Positions 41,709 through 51,279 of a DNA stretch of 64,000 nucleotides are shown here, one piece after another. The stretch spans positions 246,526 to 310,525 of the forward strand of contig NZ_QUGI01000002.1 of the NCBI RefSeq assembly GCF_003478995.1, given 5' to 3'. The stretch's first letter is position 1; every line of letters begins with the position of its first letter. A model generated the notes under the pieces. That model saw only the letters and a list, made by a program, of their open reading frames with translations, ran no database searches and was not told the DNA's origin. Source of the stretch: Pseudoflavonifractor sp. AF19-9AC. GTDB taxonomy: Bacteria; Bacillota; Clostridia; Oscillospirales; Oscillospiraceae. The position numbers and the translations under genes are program-made.

Positions 41709-42842
41709 TCACTCCCTTCTCACTGTCACAGAGACGGAGCCGAGAGTGATGACCTTGTCCTTCTCGAGCACCACGTCCTCGGCGGGGGTGATGATCTCCG
41801 CGTTCGTGGCGGCGCTGTAGTTGCTGCGGATTGCGAAGTTGATGTCGGAGCGCCGGAGCTCGTTGAACCTCCGGCCCTTTCGGACGGCGAGCAGCTCGGC
41901 AAGGATCGCGGAGATCCTGTTCTTGATGTCCTCGTCCTCCGACACGTCAGAGGTCGAGACCGTGACCTCGATGTCCTGGGAAACCGTTGTAGAAGACTTC
42001 ACAAGAACATTATCGTATGGCCCGGCAATCTTGTTAACGGCATCCCGAACTTCGTCGAGAAGTCCTTCCGTCGCCTCTCCCGCCGTCCCTGTTACAATCA
42101 CGTCGACCGTCCCTTGCCCTCTCGGGTGGTCACAGTCAGCCTGTGCAAATAGGACGCCCTGGACGGCCTCCGCTGCATTGATGAATGTGTCCTCAATAGA
42201 CCGGGCCGCGAGCTCCGACCAGGATCGGAGCGCCCGCGTTCGGAGCCCCTCGTCGTCCTCGGTGTCGCTTCCTTCCCGGACGATCCAGTCCTCGCCGTTT
42301 GAGATGCCGTCGATCCCATTGAGGAACGTGAGGCTCCGGGTGATCTGTCCTTCCGGCACATTGTACCGAGAGCCCTCTTTCTCCGCTTCTACCAGGACAT
42401 CCACCGACCGGCTCCCTTTTTGCAGAACCGCCGCCTCTATGGCAAAGAAGCGAAGCTCCTCTCCGTTGATGTCCTTTTGCGTCTTGAAGATGTGGCCCTT
42501 CTCGATCTTCACGGCCTCGCCCTGGTCGTTCGTCCTGGACAGTGTGACGAGGCCCTGCGCCTTCTGGGCCTTCTTGCGCTTCTTCCCGTAGTCTGCCGCC
42601 TTAATGTCGAGCCATGCGCCGGTGGAGTGTGTGAGGGTCATATTGTTCAGAATGGCCCGTAGTAACTCCGTGAACTCGATCTTAATGCGGAGGACTATCA
42701 AGAGCAGCGTATAGAAGACGCCGCCCGAATGGAAGTTCGTGATTGCGAAGCCTTCTTCTTTCAGCTCGGCGATCTTCTCCTCTTTGAGCGTTTCAAGCTC
42801 GGGAACCGGGAGAACTTCGTCGAGTATTGCTTTGTCGATCAT
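41709..42842 (-). CDS. Baseplate J protein (Mu gp47-like)
   Basis: A 377-aa baseplate wedge protein with the family features HSTGAWLDIKAADYGKKR and GTVDVIVTGTAGEATEGLL. It forms the outer baseplate of contractile tails. It overlaps its neighbours by a few bases in the tail operon. Confidence 0.92.
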   Translation of the reverse strand: MIDKAILDEVLPVPELETLKEEKIAELKEEGFAITNFHSGGVFYTLLLIVLRIKIEFTELLRAILNNMTLTHSTGAWLDIKAADYGKKRKKAQKAQGLVTLSRTNDQGEAVKIEKGHIFKTQKDINGEELRFFAIEAAVLQKGSRSVDVLVEAEKEGSRYNVPEGQITRSLTFLNGIDGISNGEDWIVREGSDTEDDEGLRTRALRSWSELAARSIEDTFINAAEAVQGVLFAQADCDHPRGQGTVDVIVTGTAGEATEGLLDEVRDAVNKIAGPYDNVLVKSSTTVSQDIEVTVSTSDVSEDEDIKNRISAILAELLAVRKGRRFNELRRSDINFAIRSNYSAATNAEIITPAEDVVLEKDKVITLGSVSVTVRRE

Positions 42843-43249
42843 GTTGTTATCACCTCCACGCCGACCGCACTAATGACGACATTGAGCTCCCGGGGCTCCT
42901 CCTCGTCCGCAAACTGGAAGGAGCAGCGGAGCCGGAAGGTGTCGTCCGAAAATCCGACGTCGATCTCTATGCTCTCGGGCACGATGACCTCCCGCTTTTG
43001 AAGGCCCAGCCGCGCCCGCTGCGCGATTTCAAGCCGCACAAGATCGTCGTCTTCGGATTGAATGAAGTCGTATAGCCCCCAGCCGAACGAAGCGTCATAA
43101 AAGAGATCCCCGGGCTGTGTGAGCGCTTCGAGGATGATGTTCTGATAGAGACATTCAAGCCCCGAACAGAGGGGCGCGTCTCCGTCTGCCGCTTGCGTGA
43201 GGGCCCATTCATCATTGAGTCGGATGTCGGTGTCGTGTAACCCTGTCAT
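42839..43249 (-). CDS. Baseplate wedge protein (Mu gp46 / DUF2634-like)
   Basis: A 136-aa protein in the gp46/gpW position before baseplate J, with LQKREVIVPESIEIDVGFSD, typical of gp25-like wedge proteins. It overlaps both neighbours by 4 bases. Confidence 0.8.
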   Translation of the reverse strand: MTGLHDTDIRLNDEWALTQAADGDAPLCSGLECLYQNIILEALTQPGDLFYDASFGWGLYDFIQSEDDDLVRLEIAQRARLGLQKREVIVPESIEIDVGFSDDTFRLRCSFQFADEEEPRELNVVISAVGVEVITT

Positions 43250-43605
43250 AGCTGCACCTCCCCAATGATCGCCGGGCTGTCCCCGTATGCCATCGCAACG
43301 GCCACGAAGGCCCCGGCCTTATATTGTCCTTTGGATCTGACGCCAGGGAGAGGAGGGAAGCTCTCGTCCTCGTTCCCCCAGCGATCGACGACGGTGAGGG
43401 TGTATTCGTTCCAATGCGCCGTTATGTGGCCCTTGAAGCTGCTCCCGGTCTCGTCGTTATGAATGACAAGATCCTCGAGATCGAACGTCTCGCCGAGCTG
43501 CGTCGCCTTGCTGACGGTGGCGTAGACCACGGCGGGGCTCTTTGCGTGGGGGTACTCCTGCGCGATGATCTTCCTCGCGACCGCCCTCATCATCTGCTCA
43601 AGCAT
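43246..43605 (-). CDS. Probable baseplate spike/assembly protein
   Basis: A 119-aa beta-rich protein ending YGDSPAIIGEVQL, between the hub and wedge genes, where gp45/gpV-like spike proteins lie in Mu-like phages. It is shorter than typical gpV, so the assignment rests mainly on position. Confidence 0.6.
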   Translation of the reverse strand: MLEQMMRAVARKIIAQEYPHAKSPAVVYATVSKATQLGETFDLEDLVIHNDETGSSFKGHITAHWNEYTLTVVDRWGNEDESFPPLPGVRSKGQYKAGAFVAVAMAYGDSPAIIGEVQL

Positions 43606-43622
43606 TTCCCGCCCCTCCTTTC

Positions 43623-44378
43623 TTAGAAATAAATCTTCGTGCGGATGAAGCCGTTCTCGCTGGTAGACGAGACGACCTTCGAGACCTCGAACTCTCCGCT
43701 CACTTTAGGGTGCTTCACACTGATTTTGTGGGAGTGTCGGACAAAGGGGGCCGAGACCGTCTCGAGCTCCCACGAGCCGCCGCTCCTGGTGAGGGCGATG
43801 ATGTTGACGCCATACTCGAAGATGTAGGTCTTGTCCTGCTCCGGCTTCTCTCCCCAATAGAACACGCCCCCAGAGAAGAAAAACGGCTGTTTGATGTTCC
43901 ATGCTGCATGTACGGCATTGATCGCCTCGATGACGTTCATCTGCCGAATGGGAAGCCGTTTCCGTTCCGGGTATCCCTTGGAGGAGAGCTTCATCTTCGA
44001 GAGCCCGGCCTTCCCGAGAAAGTAGGCGATCATCTCCTGCGGAGTTGTGTCGAGGAATGTGTTGTTGATCTGCGTCTCCTCGAGGAGAAGCATCTCGTCC
44101 TTGAGAGTCACTTCGTCGGTGAAGCCTCCTCCGTTGTACGGCTTGGAGACGTAGCCGGTGAAGACCTCCTCAAAGACATTGTTATACCCGAGCTCAATCG
44201 CTGCCGGGTCTTTCCGGGCGAGTGAGATCTTCGGTTGAAACTGCTCCGTGAAGCGGATCTTCGCCCAATCAAAATAAGAAGACTTCGAGGAGTAGACCTC
44301 GATCTCTACGCCCTTGTCGAAGGTGTAGGGGCCAGCGCGGGCCGCGATTTGAGGGTAGAATAATTCGAGCGTTTCCAT
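43623..44378 (-). CDS. Baseplate hub protein (Mu gp44/gpP- or gpD-like)
   Basis: A 251-aa protein with the hub-like pattern DEVTLKDEMLLLEETQINNT and IAYFLGKAGL, found in late-control-D type hub proteins. It sits between the tape-measure side and the wedge genes. Confidence 0.7.
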   Translation of the reverse strand: METLELFYPQIAARAGPYTFDKGVEIEVYSSKSSYFDWAKIRFTEQFQPKISLARKDPAAIELGYNNVFEEVFTGYVSKPYNGGGFTDEVTLKDEMLLLEETQINNTFLDTTPQEMIAYFLGKAGLSKMKLSSKGYPERKRLPIRQMNVIEAINAVHAAWNIKQPFFFSGGVFYWGEKPEQDKTYIFEYGVNIIALTRSGGSWELETVSAPFVRHSHKISVKHPKVSGEFEVSKVVSSTSENGFIRTKIYF

Positions 44379-44396
44379 CCTGTTCCTCCTCTCGGG

Positions 44397-44996
44397 TTAG
44401 TATGGCATCTGTGAGACCTTGTCGAGAGCTGCCGCCGTGCTTGCATCGTCGACGGCTGGGGACTTCCCTCGGCTCGTCTGCAAGTATTTTTGATAGTCAG
44501 AAGACAAGGTCGTTTGCTGCTGGGTTCCGCCGGAGCTCCCGCCAGAGGAGCCGCCGCCGGACGAAGATCCCGACGAGCTGCTCGTCGTCTGTATGGTCTG
44601 CGGGACGTACTCCCAGAACTCAAGGGAGACGGTGAGCTGCTCCTTCTTGTTCTCCATTTTGTGAGTGAGCCCCTTGAATAGAACCTTGTCGACGCCGTGC
44701 GCTGCCGTGTCTTCGCTGACAATAGAGAGCGGCTTCGGGACTGACTGGCCGGGCGTTCGGAAGATCGCCCGAAGCGTCTCGAGCCGCTGGTACTTCGTTT
44801 GCGTTGGCGTGTCGTCGAGAATGAGTTCGATATTGACCTTCGCGTCCTCGTAGCCCGTCGCCTGTTTGGGCTTTGTGGCGCTGCCCTCGACCTCTTGCTC
44901 GTCGATCTGGGCCGACTCCTTGACCTCGATACTCTTAACAAGGCCAGGGAGGACGACCCCGTTCACCTTGACGATCTGGTCTTCGGTGTAAATCAT
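44397..44996 (-). CDS. Tail/baseplate protein with Ser-Gly linker
   Basis: A 199-aa protein. Residues 1-130 form a compact domain (VKVNGVVLPGLVKSIEVKES, QRLETLRAIFRTPGQSV) resembling gp43/DUF6046-type baseplate proteins. A Ser/Gly linker of about 25 residues follows, then a short C-terminal tail (SSDYQKYLQTSRGKSPAVDD). The start at 44,996 follows GGAGGG. Confidence 0.7.
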   Translation of the reverse strand: MIYTEDQIVKVNGVVLPGLVKSIEVKESAQIDEQEVEGSATKPKQATGYEDAKVNIELILDDTPTQTKYQRLETLRAIFRTPGQSVPKPLSIVSEDTAAHGVDKVLFKGLTHKMENKKEQLTVSLEFWEYVPQTIQTTSSSSGSSSGGGSSGGSSGGTQQQTTLSSDYQKYLQTSRGKSPAVDDASTAAALDKVSQMPY

Positions 44997-45015
44997 TGTC
45001 GTCTCTCCCTCCTTG

Positions 45016-47409
45016 TTATGCCGGTGCCGGTTCGGCGTCTTGATCGTCTGCGGGTTCCTCGCTGCCGTTGGCCTCGGCGTAGTCCTCGACCTCCTTGAGC
45101 ATCGCGAGGAGCTGCTCGAGGTCTTTGATCTTCTTGAGGTCGACCGGGATGAGCAGCTTTTGAATGATGACTTGCTTGCCGGAGCTGCCCTCGCCGGAGC
45201 CTCCGCTCTCGGAGCCTTCCTTCTTGCCGCCTCCGCTTGTGAGGTCGACCTTCTGGACGGGCTCGCGTTCGAGCGTAGCCTTCGCGCCGTCGAGCCCCTT
45301 CTCGATTGCCTGGGCGGGTGCATCCTGCGCCAGCTCGAGGCCGTGGGCGTAGGTTGTCATCGTGCGTTGTCCCGAGAGGGTCAGCGTCGAGAGAGGGCCT
45401 TCTTTCGCGTCGGAGAAGGGGAGCATATTTCGGATGCGCTGCAAGCCGCCCTTTACCGCGTCGACCGCGCCCGTGAACGCCGATTTGATACCGTTCGCGA
45501 ATGTGGTGACGACGCGCTTGCCCGACTCAAAGAACCACGTCACGGCTCCCGTGACCGTGTTCTTGATCGCGGTGATTCCATTCGAGAACGCCGTCTTGAC
45601 GGCTGTGAACCGTTCGGACACGCCCGAGGCTATGTTCGTCACGAAGCCGACAAACTTGTCACGGATCGCCGAGAGCCGCCCGCCGGTGAGATTATCCAGG
45701 AAGGTAAAGCCCGCCGTATAGATGCCCTTGACGCCCTCGACCGCTGCCGCTGCTGCACCACGGATTCCCCCGCCGTGCGCCTCGTATGCGGATCGCATGT
45801 TGTCGAGGTTCTGGGAGACCGTCGCCTTCGCTGCGTTCATGACGGAGCCGATGACGTTGCCGATGCCGGAGAAGATCGCCGACGCGACCTCAAGAGCTGC
45901 GCCGAGCTTCTCCTTGAAAAAGTCGATGATTGCGTTGACCGCGTTTCGGAACCACTCGCACTTGTTGTAGAGCAGCACCAGGGCCGCGATGAGGGCCACG
46001 ATGCCGATCACGATCCAGGTGACAGGGTTCGCCAGGAGTGCCGCTGTAAAGCTCCACACGCTCGATATGAGCGGCGTGAGCGCTCCCTTCGCTAATAGGA
46101 ACCCGGCCTTGAGGAGCTTGAACCCGGAGATTACCTTCGTGATAATCAAGCCAACGCCGGAGACGACGGCGATGACCGTGCCCGCTATGGTGAGGAAGCC
46201 GCCGATCGCCAGGACGACGAGCATGATGACCCGGACGAGCTCCTGGTTCTCCTCGACCCACGAGCCGACCTTCGTGAGCACCTGCTCGCCGGTCGACATG
46301 AGATCGTTGATTGTCGGGAGTAAGCTATTCCCGATCGACTCCTTCACGTTCTGGATGCGCTGCGTGAGCCGTTCAAACCGTTCGGGCTCCGTTTCGTTGA
46401 TTGCGTTCGCCATCTCCGTGGCGACGCCGGTGCCGGAGCCGAGGGCGTCGTACATGGTGAGGATGTTCCCTTGCAGGTCTCCGCACTTGTTGTAGAGCAG
46501 GTCGATGAGGTCGACGGCCTCGTCCGTTCCGAAGGCTTCGGCGATCTCCTGCTTCTCCATCGCGTCGATGGTCTCGCCGTATTTGCCCCGGAGCTGGTCG
46601 AGGATCTCCGGCATACTCTTTAGTTGGTTGTTGGCGTCCAGGAACGACAAGCCCAGGGCGTCGCCGCCCTTCGCTGCCGCGCCCAGGAACGCCGCGTACT
46701 TCGTGCCCGCCTCCGAGCCGCTCATGGTGCCTTGCAGCATACCGAGGATGGTGAGCTGCTCCTCGAGGGGGACGTTCGCGTTTGTTGCCGACGCGCCCAG
46801 GCTCTCGATGCTCGAGGCCATTTCCGAGCCCGTCGTCTTGAACTGCTGCACCGACTTCGCGATACCCGCCGAGAACATCTCGCCGAACTCGATGTCGCTC
46901 ATGTCGTCGTAGTAGTTCTTATAGATGCCGTAGCCCGTGGCAAACAATGACGTCATCTCGCCGACCGTCGACTTTGTGGCCTTTGCCGTTAGGCCCGCGA
47001 GACTGGTGAACTCCGCGACGCCCTCGTCCGAGAGCGTCGCGATGCCGCTCTTGATGTCGTAGGCTGCCGCGATGAAGTCGGCCTTCGTCGTTCCGGCCCA
47101 TTGGTCGGAGAACTGCCGGGCGGCGTCTTCCACGACGCCGAGATCCTTCACGCCCAGGGAGGCGAGCTCGCCGATCGCTCTCCGGGTTTCAAATGTAGCC
47201 TCGACCGGGGACAGCACCGCCCCCGTGATCTGCGAGCCGACCTCCTGCATGACGGCCCCCGTCTTTGCCATATTGCCGAGCGCTGCGTTTGCCTTTTGCA
47301 GCTTTGAGACGGTGCCGTTGACGCTTGATGTGACTCCGGCCATAGGCCCGGTGAGGTTGTCGATCATGTTCATTATGAGGGACAGCCGGAACACGGACTC
47401 TAAGCTCAT
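45016..47409 (-). CDS. Tail tape measure protein
   Basis: A 797-aa protein with long helical stretches, a hydrophobic middle (about residues 390-500, with several membrane-like segments) and Ala/Gly-rich segments, as in tape measure proteins (Mu gp42). It sets tail length and helps DNA entry. The start at 47,409 follows AGGAGGTG. It lies directly after the tail chaperone frameshift pair. Confidence 0.92.
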   Translation of the reverse strand: MSLESVFRLSLIMNMIDNLTGPMAGVTSSVNGTVSKLQKANAALGNMAKTGAVMQEVGSQITGAVLSPVEATFETRRAIGELASLGVKDLGVVEDAARQFSDQWAGTTKADFIAAAYDIKSGIATLSDEGVAEFTSLAGLTAKATKSTVGEMTSLFATGYGIYKNYYDDMSDIEFGEMFSAGIAKSVQQFKTTGSEMASSIESLGASATNANVPLEEQLTILGMLQGTMSGSEAGTKYAAFLGAAAKGGDALGLSFLDANNQLKSMPEILDQLRGKYGETIDAMEKQEIAEAFGTDEAVDLIDLLYNKCGDLQGNILTMYDALGSGTGVATEMANAINETEPERFERLTQRIQNVKESIGNSLLPTINDLMSTGEQVLTKVGSWVEENQELVRVIMLVVLAIGGFLTIAGTVIAVVSGVGLIITKVISGFKLLKAGFLLAKGALTPLISSVWSFTAALLANPVTWIVIGIVALIAALVLLYNKCEWFRNAVNAIIDFFKEKLGAALEVASAIFSGIGNVIGSVMNAAKATVSQNLDNMRSAYEAHGGGIRGAAAAAVEGVKGIYTAGFTFLDNLTGGRLSAIRDKFVGFVTNIASGVSERFTAVKTAFSNGITAIKNTVTGAVTWFFESGKRVVTTFANGIKSAFTGAVDAVKGGLQRIRNMLPFSDAKEGPLSTLTLSGQRTMTTYAHGLELAQDAPAQAIEKGLDGAKATLEREPVQKVDLTSGGGKKEGSESGGSGEGSSGKQVIIQKLLIPVDLKKIKDLEQLLAMLKEVEDYAEANGSEEPADDQDAEPAPA

Positions 47410-47484
47410 GCTTTGCCTTTCACCTCCTAACAAAACGATGGAGGCGACCTTGTGCTCTTAAAAGAGGCGACCGATGCCGCCCGG

Positions 47485-47679
47485 CTAATCCGACGCGAAC
47501 ACGTCCGCGATCGCCTGGGCGACGATCCTCTCCTCGAGCTCCTGGATGTACCTCGCTTTCGCGACGTACCGGAGGAACTCGTCGAGGCCGATCTCCTCAA
47601 TGTCGAAGTCCTCTAAAAGAGCCGGAGGGAGGAAGCGGTAGATTTCCAGGAGACCGGACTCCACCACGTTCCCCCTCAC
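47485..47679 (-). CDS. Tail assembly chaperone, frameshift extension
   Basis: A 64-codon frame (GTG first codon, VESGLLEIYRFLPPALLEDF...) in the -1 frame of the upstream chaperone gene. The frame stays open back to the slippery site at 47,709, so it is most likely made only as a fusion with the 117-aa protein, adding about 78 residues. Confidence 0.75.
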   Translation of the reverse strand: MRGNVVESGLLEIYRFLPPALLEDFDIEEIGLDEFLRYVAKARYIQELEERIVAQAIADVFASD

Positions 47680-47696
47680 CTCCGAGAGCTGCTCTT

Positions 47697-48050
47697 TTAG
47701 AGCATCTTCAAATTTGTCTGTTTGGAGAGGCCCAGCATCCCGAGCAGCTTCTCACCGATGGAGAGCGCCAGGGCCGGGAACTCCTCAAGGTTCGCCTCGA
47801 GAGACGCCCGGCTCTCCTCGACCACGTTGTCAAAGAGGAACACCTTGAGCGCCTTCGTCGCGCCCTGGGCGGTGGTCTTAACATATCTGTCATAGCTCGC
47901 CGTGGAGGGGCGCTTGAAGAAGAACTCGACATTCTTCTCGGTCTCGTCATCGACCTCGATCGTCGCGCCGACGCGGTAGACCTTGCCGTATTTCTCCTTG
48001 AGCTCCTCCGTCTGGGACTTCTGCGCGGTGTCTTTCTTGATTTCTTCCAT
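47697..48050 (-). CDS. Tail assembly chaperone
   Basis: A 117-aa protein between tail tube and tape measure genes, the canonical place of a tail assembly chaperone (Mu gp41). Its last codons CAG ACA AAT TTG AAG ATG CTC contain the -1 slippery heptamer. AGGAGG precedes the ATG. The chaperone and its longer fusion coat the tape measure during tail assembly. Confidence 0.85.
   Translation of the reverse strand: MEEIKKDTAQKSQTEELKEKYGKVYRVGATIEVDDETEKNVEFFFKRPSTASYDRYVKTTAQGATKALKVFLFDNVVEESRASLEANLEEFPALALSIGEKLLGMLGLSKQTNLKML
47709..47715 (-). other. Programmed -1 ribosomal frameshift site AAATTTG
   Basis: On the minus strand A AAT TTG fits X XXY YYZ in the zero frame, six codons before the stop. 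After slipping, the ribosome reads through the stop and into the 47,485 frame without a stop. It is placed exactly where dsDNA phages use a frameshift between the two chaperone proteins. Confidence 0.8.
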
Positions 48051-48091
48051 GGTTTCGTGTCCTCCTATTCTCGATTATCTTGAGATGGTTT

Positions 48092-48532
48092 TTACTTCGT
48101 GGGCTCGACGCCGTCCTCCACAATGCCGCCGACGATCATGAGGTCGATGTCGACAGTGAGGGACTTGTCGCCCTGTGCTGCCTTGTGGCTGCGCTTGATC
48201 GGGACGACCTTCTTCAGCTCGTCGATGCGGGTGCGCTCGCCTTCGTTGGCGTAGGAGACGACCACGGAAGGCCACTCGAGGCCATAGAAGGGGACGCCCT
48301 TCGCCTTGCAATAGGCAAGGACGTCGTCGTAGTCATCCCGGAGCATAGACATTTTACCGGACGCTTTATAGTTGCCCTTGCCATAGCCCCGGGGACGGTT
48401 GCCCTTGCCGTAGCTTTCTTCCATGTCCTGCTCGTCGTCGTAGCTGATTTCCTGCACGACCAGGACGAGGCCCGGGATCTTGACGTCAACGTCGCCCCAG
48501 CTATAGGTCTGACCGTTTACTTTAAGGGACAT
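48092..48532 (-). CDS. Tail tube protein
   Basis: A 146-aa protein (VNGQTYSWGDVDVKIPGLVL...) downstream of the sheath gene, in the Mu gpM position. It forms the inner tube of the contractile tail. GAAGGAGG precedes the ATG. Confidence 0.8.
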   Translation of the reverse strand: MSLKVNGQTYSWGDVDVKIPGLVLVVQEISYDDEQDMEESYGKGNRPRGYGKGNYKASGKMSMLRDDYDDVLAYCKAKGVPFYGLEWPSVVVSYANEGERTRIDELKKVVPIKRSHKAAQGDKSLTVDIDLMIVGGIVEDGVEPTK

Positions 48533-48552
48533 AACTCTTTAACCTCCTTCCC

Positions 48553-50025
48553 TTATTCGCTGGGCTGTGCCCTGCCGAGGTCGACCTCGACCTCGCGGAT
48601 ATAGCCCCGGGAGACATAGCGGATCTTGACCCGCATAGTCTCGTCCTCGAGGATGGTCTCCGCCTGTCCTTCCGGGACGGTGATCTCGGCGGAGCTGATC
48701 TCCTTCGCGTCGATCATCCGCTGCAAGGGGACGAACATGAACTTCGCCCGGGTCTCAAGCTCGCCCTGCACGTCCTCGAGGTCGATGTCATCGTTCAGCA
48801 GGAGGAGCCCTTCCTTCCGGGTCTCCCGGATGATCTTGTTCTTGACGCGGACGTCCTCGGCGTAGCGGAAGTCGCTCCCGTCCGGGCTCATCATCTTCGT
48901 ATGGTAGACATAGAAGTCGTCGAGCCCGTCGTATTCCCGGAACGTCAGATAGCCCGCGAGATCCAGGAGCTCGATGATGGAGTTGTCCATCTCGGCGGGG
49001 AGCAGTTCGAGGAGCTTCGTCTTCGGGATGCCGAAGCCCGCCTCCGTCCTGGTCTTGCCGATGGACTCCTGCACCGCTGCCTTTGCGTAGAGGCCACACA
49101 CAAGGCCCGCGAGGTTGGTGATCTGGGTCGAGCCGTCCAGCTTGACCAGACGGCCCCAGGCGGTGACGACCTGGATGTCGTAGTTCTTGACCTTCTTCCG
49201 CTTGGCCTCCATCTCGAGGGCCCAGTCAGTGAGATCCCCGCCGCCCATCATGTCGGGCTCGTCCTCCTCGTCGCCGGTCGTGGGATACTTGGCCTCGAAT
49301 ACCACGAACACAGGCTTGTGGTAGACGTCGCGGAGCTCGATTTGCGCCTCGCTCACCGCCTGCCAGAGATCGAGGTCACTCTCGCCGACGACGTGGATGA
49401 ACTCATACTCCTCGGCGAACTTCTGGAGCTTTGTGAACGCCGCCAGGACGTCGCCGTTCGTCATGGTGGGCGCGGTGGTGGTGAAGCTGTAGGAGTCGTT
49501 CACAAGGAACGAGCTCGGCTTCTGGTCTTCCTCGGTCGCCTCGGTGAACTTGAGCTTGAGGCCGGTTCCGGTGATCTCATACTCGCCATTGACGGGGACG
49601 GTGATCTCGTCCGTGAAGGTGTTTCCCCCGTCGATAGAGTACACAAAGGCGGCGGTGTTGAGCTGCCCTTGCGCGGTGAACTTAACCACCACGGAGAAGG
49701 CGTTCGTCGGAGAGCCGTCGACGGTAACGGAGCCGCCGCCGTCGCCGGTCTTAGAAACGATTCCCAGCTCGCCCGCCGTAGTAGCGGAGACCGGGAGACA
49801 GTAGATCCGGGACGCGCCGAACTGCACGGAGTCCATGACAGCGTCAGCCAGAGGAGACAGGCCGAGGCGATCCTTGATTTTGGTCGCGTCCATGTCTCCG
49901 GTGATGATGATCGGGGTGTCCGACACAATGGGGGAGACGCCGATCTTGAGACTCTTACCGTCTCCCGTCGCGGTGGCGAAGCCGAGAAGGCCGTCCGTTA
50001 CGGTATGCTTAACATCTCGAAGCAT
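48553..50025 (-). CDS. Contractile tail sheath protein
   Basis: A 490-aa sheath protein (Mu gpL / DUF2586-like) with ADAVMDSVQFGASRIYCLPV and the C-terminal KFMFVPLQRMIDAKEI. It defines the phage as a myovirus-type particle. Its ATG overlaps the stop of the previous gene by one base. Confidence 0.92.
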   Translation of the reverse strand: MLRDVKHTVTDGLLGFATATGDGKSLKIGVSPIVSDTPIIITGDMDATKIKDRLGLSPLADAVMDSVQFGASRIYCLPVSATTAGELGIVSKTGDGGGSVTVDGSPTNAFSVVVKFTAQGQLNTAAFVYSIDGGNTFTDEITVPVNGEYEITGTGLKLKFTEATEEDQKPSSFLVNDSYSFTTTAPTMTNGDVLAAFTKLQKFAEEYEFIHVVGESDLDLWQAVSEAQIELRDVYHKPVFVVFEAKYPTTGDEEDEPDMMGGGDLTDWALEMEAKRKKVKNYDIQVVTAWGRLVKLDGSTQITNLAGLVCGLYAKAAVQESIGKTRTEAGFGIPKTKLLELLPAEMDNSIIELLDLAGYLTFREYDGLDDFYVYHTKMMSPDGSDFRYAEDVRVKNKIIRETRKEGLLLLNDDIDLEDVQGELETRAKFMFVPLQRMIDAKEISSAEITVPEGQAETILEDETMRVKIRYVSRGYIREVEVDLGRAQPSE

Positions 50026-50279
50026 TACTTCTTGACCTCCTTCTTCCCGGAGCCGCCCCTCATAGGAGCGTTCTCAAATTTCTTGACCGCCTCGAGGAAC
50101 TCCTCCTCGGTGACGGCTTTGCCGGGCTTCCAGCCCTGGGCGCTGCATACGCCCGCAAACACGGCCCGCCCGACTTTGTGCTTGCTGCGAAGCTCCCCGA
50201 CGTCATAGAGCGCCGGGGCCTTCTTGTTCTGTTCCCCCGTTGCGGTGGGGGTCGATGCCGCTTTAGTTGCCATCTGCAA
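50025..50279 (-). CDS. Small phage protein before the sheath gene
   Basis: An 84-aa basic protein (ALYDVGELRSKHKVGRAVFA...), between tail completion and sheath genes, roughly the Mu gp38 position. Function unknown. Its start may be at the second Met. Confidence 0.65.
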   Translation of the reverse strand: MQMATKAASTPTATGEQNKKAPALYDVGELRSKHKVGRAVFAGVCSAQGWKPGKAVTEEEFLEAVKKFENAPMRGGSGKKEVKK

Positions 50280-50784
50280 TCTCCTTTCCGTCGTTCTTTG
50301 CTATGGACTCGACCTCGACGTCCGTGACCTTTGCGAAGTTCGTGTCCCTATAGAGTCCGCCGTCAAACCGTATCCGAATTTGAACGGCGACTTGTGCTTT
50401 GAGAATAGAGTCGTCCTTGTCGACCCAATCGGCCCCCTCGACCTCGATCGGAACATAATCGCCGTTGACGTATATGCCCCGGTCGAGCTTCGAGAGGAAC
50501 GCCCCGAACATACTCTCGACGGCCTCGTCGGTGTAGTCTCCGATTATCACAGTGAAGGTGAGAGCCCGGTCGAAGACCTTTCTCCTCTTTTTCTGCGCTC
50601 CCTCTTGGTCTCTATATCGTGTTTTGGAGCCGTTTCGGAGAAGGGCCTCCGACTCGAACAGCACCGCGCCGATGTGACTCTCTTGACTCTTTTCGAGACC
50701 CTTTTGAGTTGTGTACGGTTTAGACTTTAGGCCCGCCGCCTTGAGCTTTTCGAGGAGGTATTTCTTGCTTTGTTCATAGAGCAT
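50263..50784 (-). CDS. Tail terminator-like protein (Mu gp37 position)
   Basis: A 173-aa protein with VFDRALTFTVIIGDYTDEAV, between the gpG-like gene and the sheath gene, where Mu gp37/DUF1834-like proteins lie. Likely helps finish the tail; assignment mainly by order. Confidence 0.65.
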   Translation of the reverse strand: MLYEQSKKYLLEKLKAAGLKSKPYTTQKGLEKSQESHIGAVLFESEALLRNGSKTRYRDQEGAQKKRRKVFDRALTFTVIIGDYTDEAVESMFGAFLSKLDRGIYVNGDYVPIEVEGADWVDKDDSILKAQVAVQIRIRFDGGLYRDTNFAKVTDVEVESIAKNDGKEIADGN

Positions 50785-51276
50785 TTAGTCGTCCCTCCCG
50801 ATGAACTCCTCGGTCGTCGCCTTGATCTCCTGCATGTCCTCGTCCGATAGGCCGAGAAACGGGCGGGCGGGGATGTTGACTTTGACCTGCTTCTTGCTGA
50901 CCCACTGGCCGCCAACCTGGAAGCGGAGGTTCTTCGCCTTCCGGGCCCGGATGGTGCGCCCCTGGTCTCCAAATTGGTGTGTCGCTGCGTGCTTTGCGTT
51001 CGTGCCGACCGCGAACCCCGAGGCGTCCGCCGTCACTTGGATCGAGTTGCGGAGCTGCGAGGAGTCGATGAGGGTCTTCCCCCCGGTGGTCGCCGCCCGG
51101 ATGGAGGTCTTCCACCTCCTGCCGTCCGGCGCTCGTCCCTCCTTGAAACGCTCAAGGGTGGACTCTCGGACGCCTTCGCCGAGGGCCATGTTGAGGCTCC
51201 TTCGGTCTATTTCCGAGTATCGCCGCATTTTTCGGAGGAGTGCGGCGGTCTCTCCTTCAAGGCGGATACTATACAC
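50785..51276 (-). CDS. Virion morphogenesis / tail completion protein (gpG-like)
   Basis: A 163-aa protein with the family pattern GKTLIDSSQLRNSIQV and IPARPFLGLSDEDMQEI, typical of phage virion morphogenesis proteins. It links head and tail. Confidence 0.9.
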   Translation of the reverse strand: MYSIRLEGETAALLRKMRRYSEIDRRSLNMALGEGVRESTLERFKEGRAPDGRRWKTSIRAATTGGKTLIDSSQLRNSIQVTADASGFAVGTNAKHAATHQFGDQGRTIRARKAKNLRFQVGGQWVSKKQVKVNIPARPFLGLSDEDMQEIKATTEEFIGRDD

Positions 51277-51279
51277 GAA

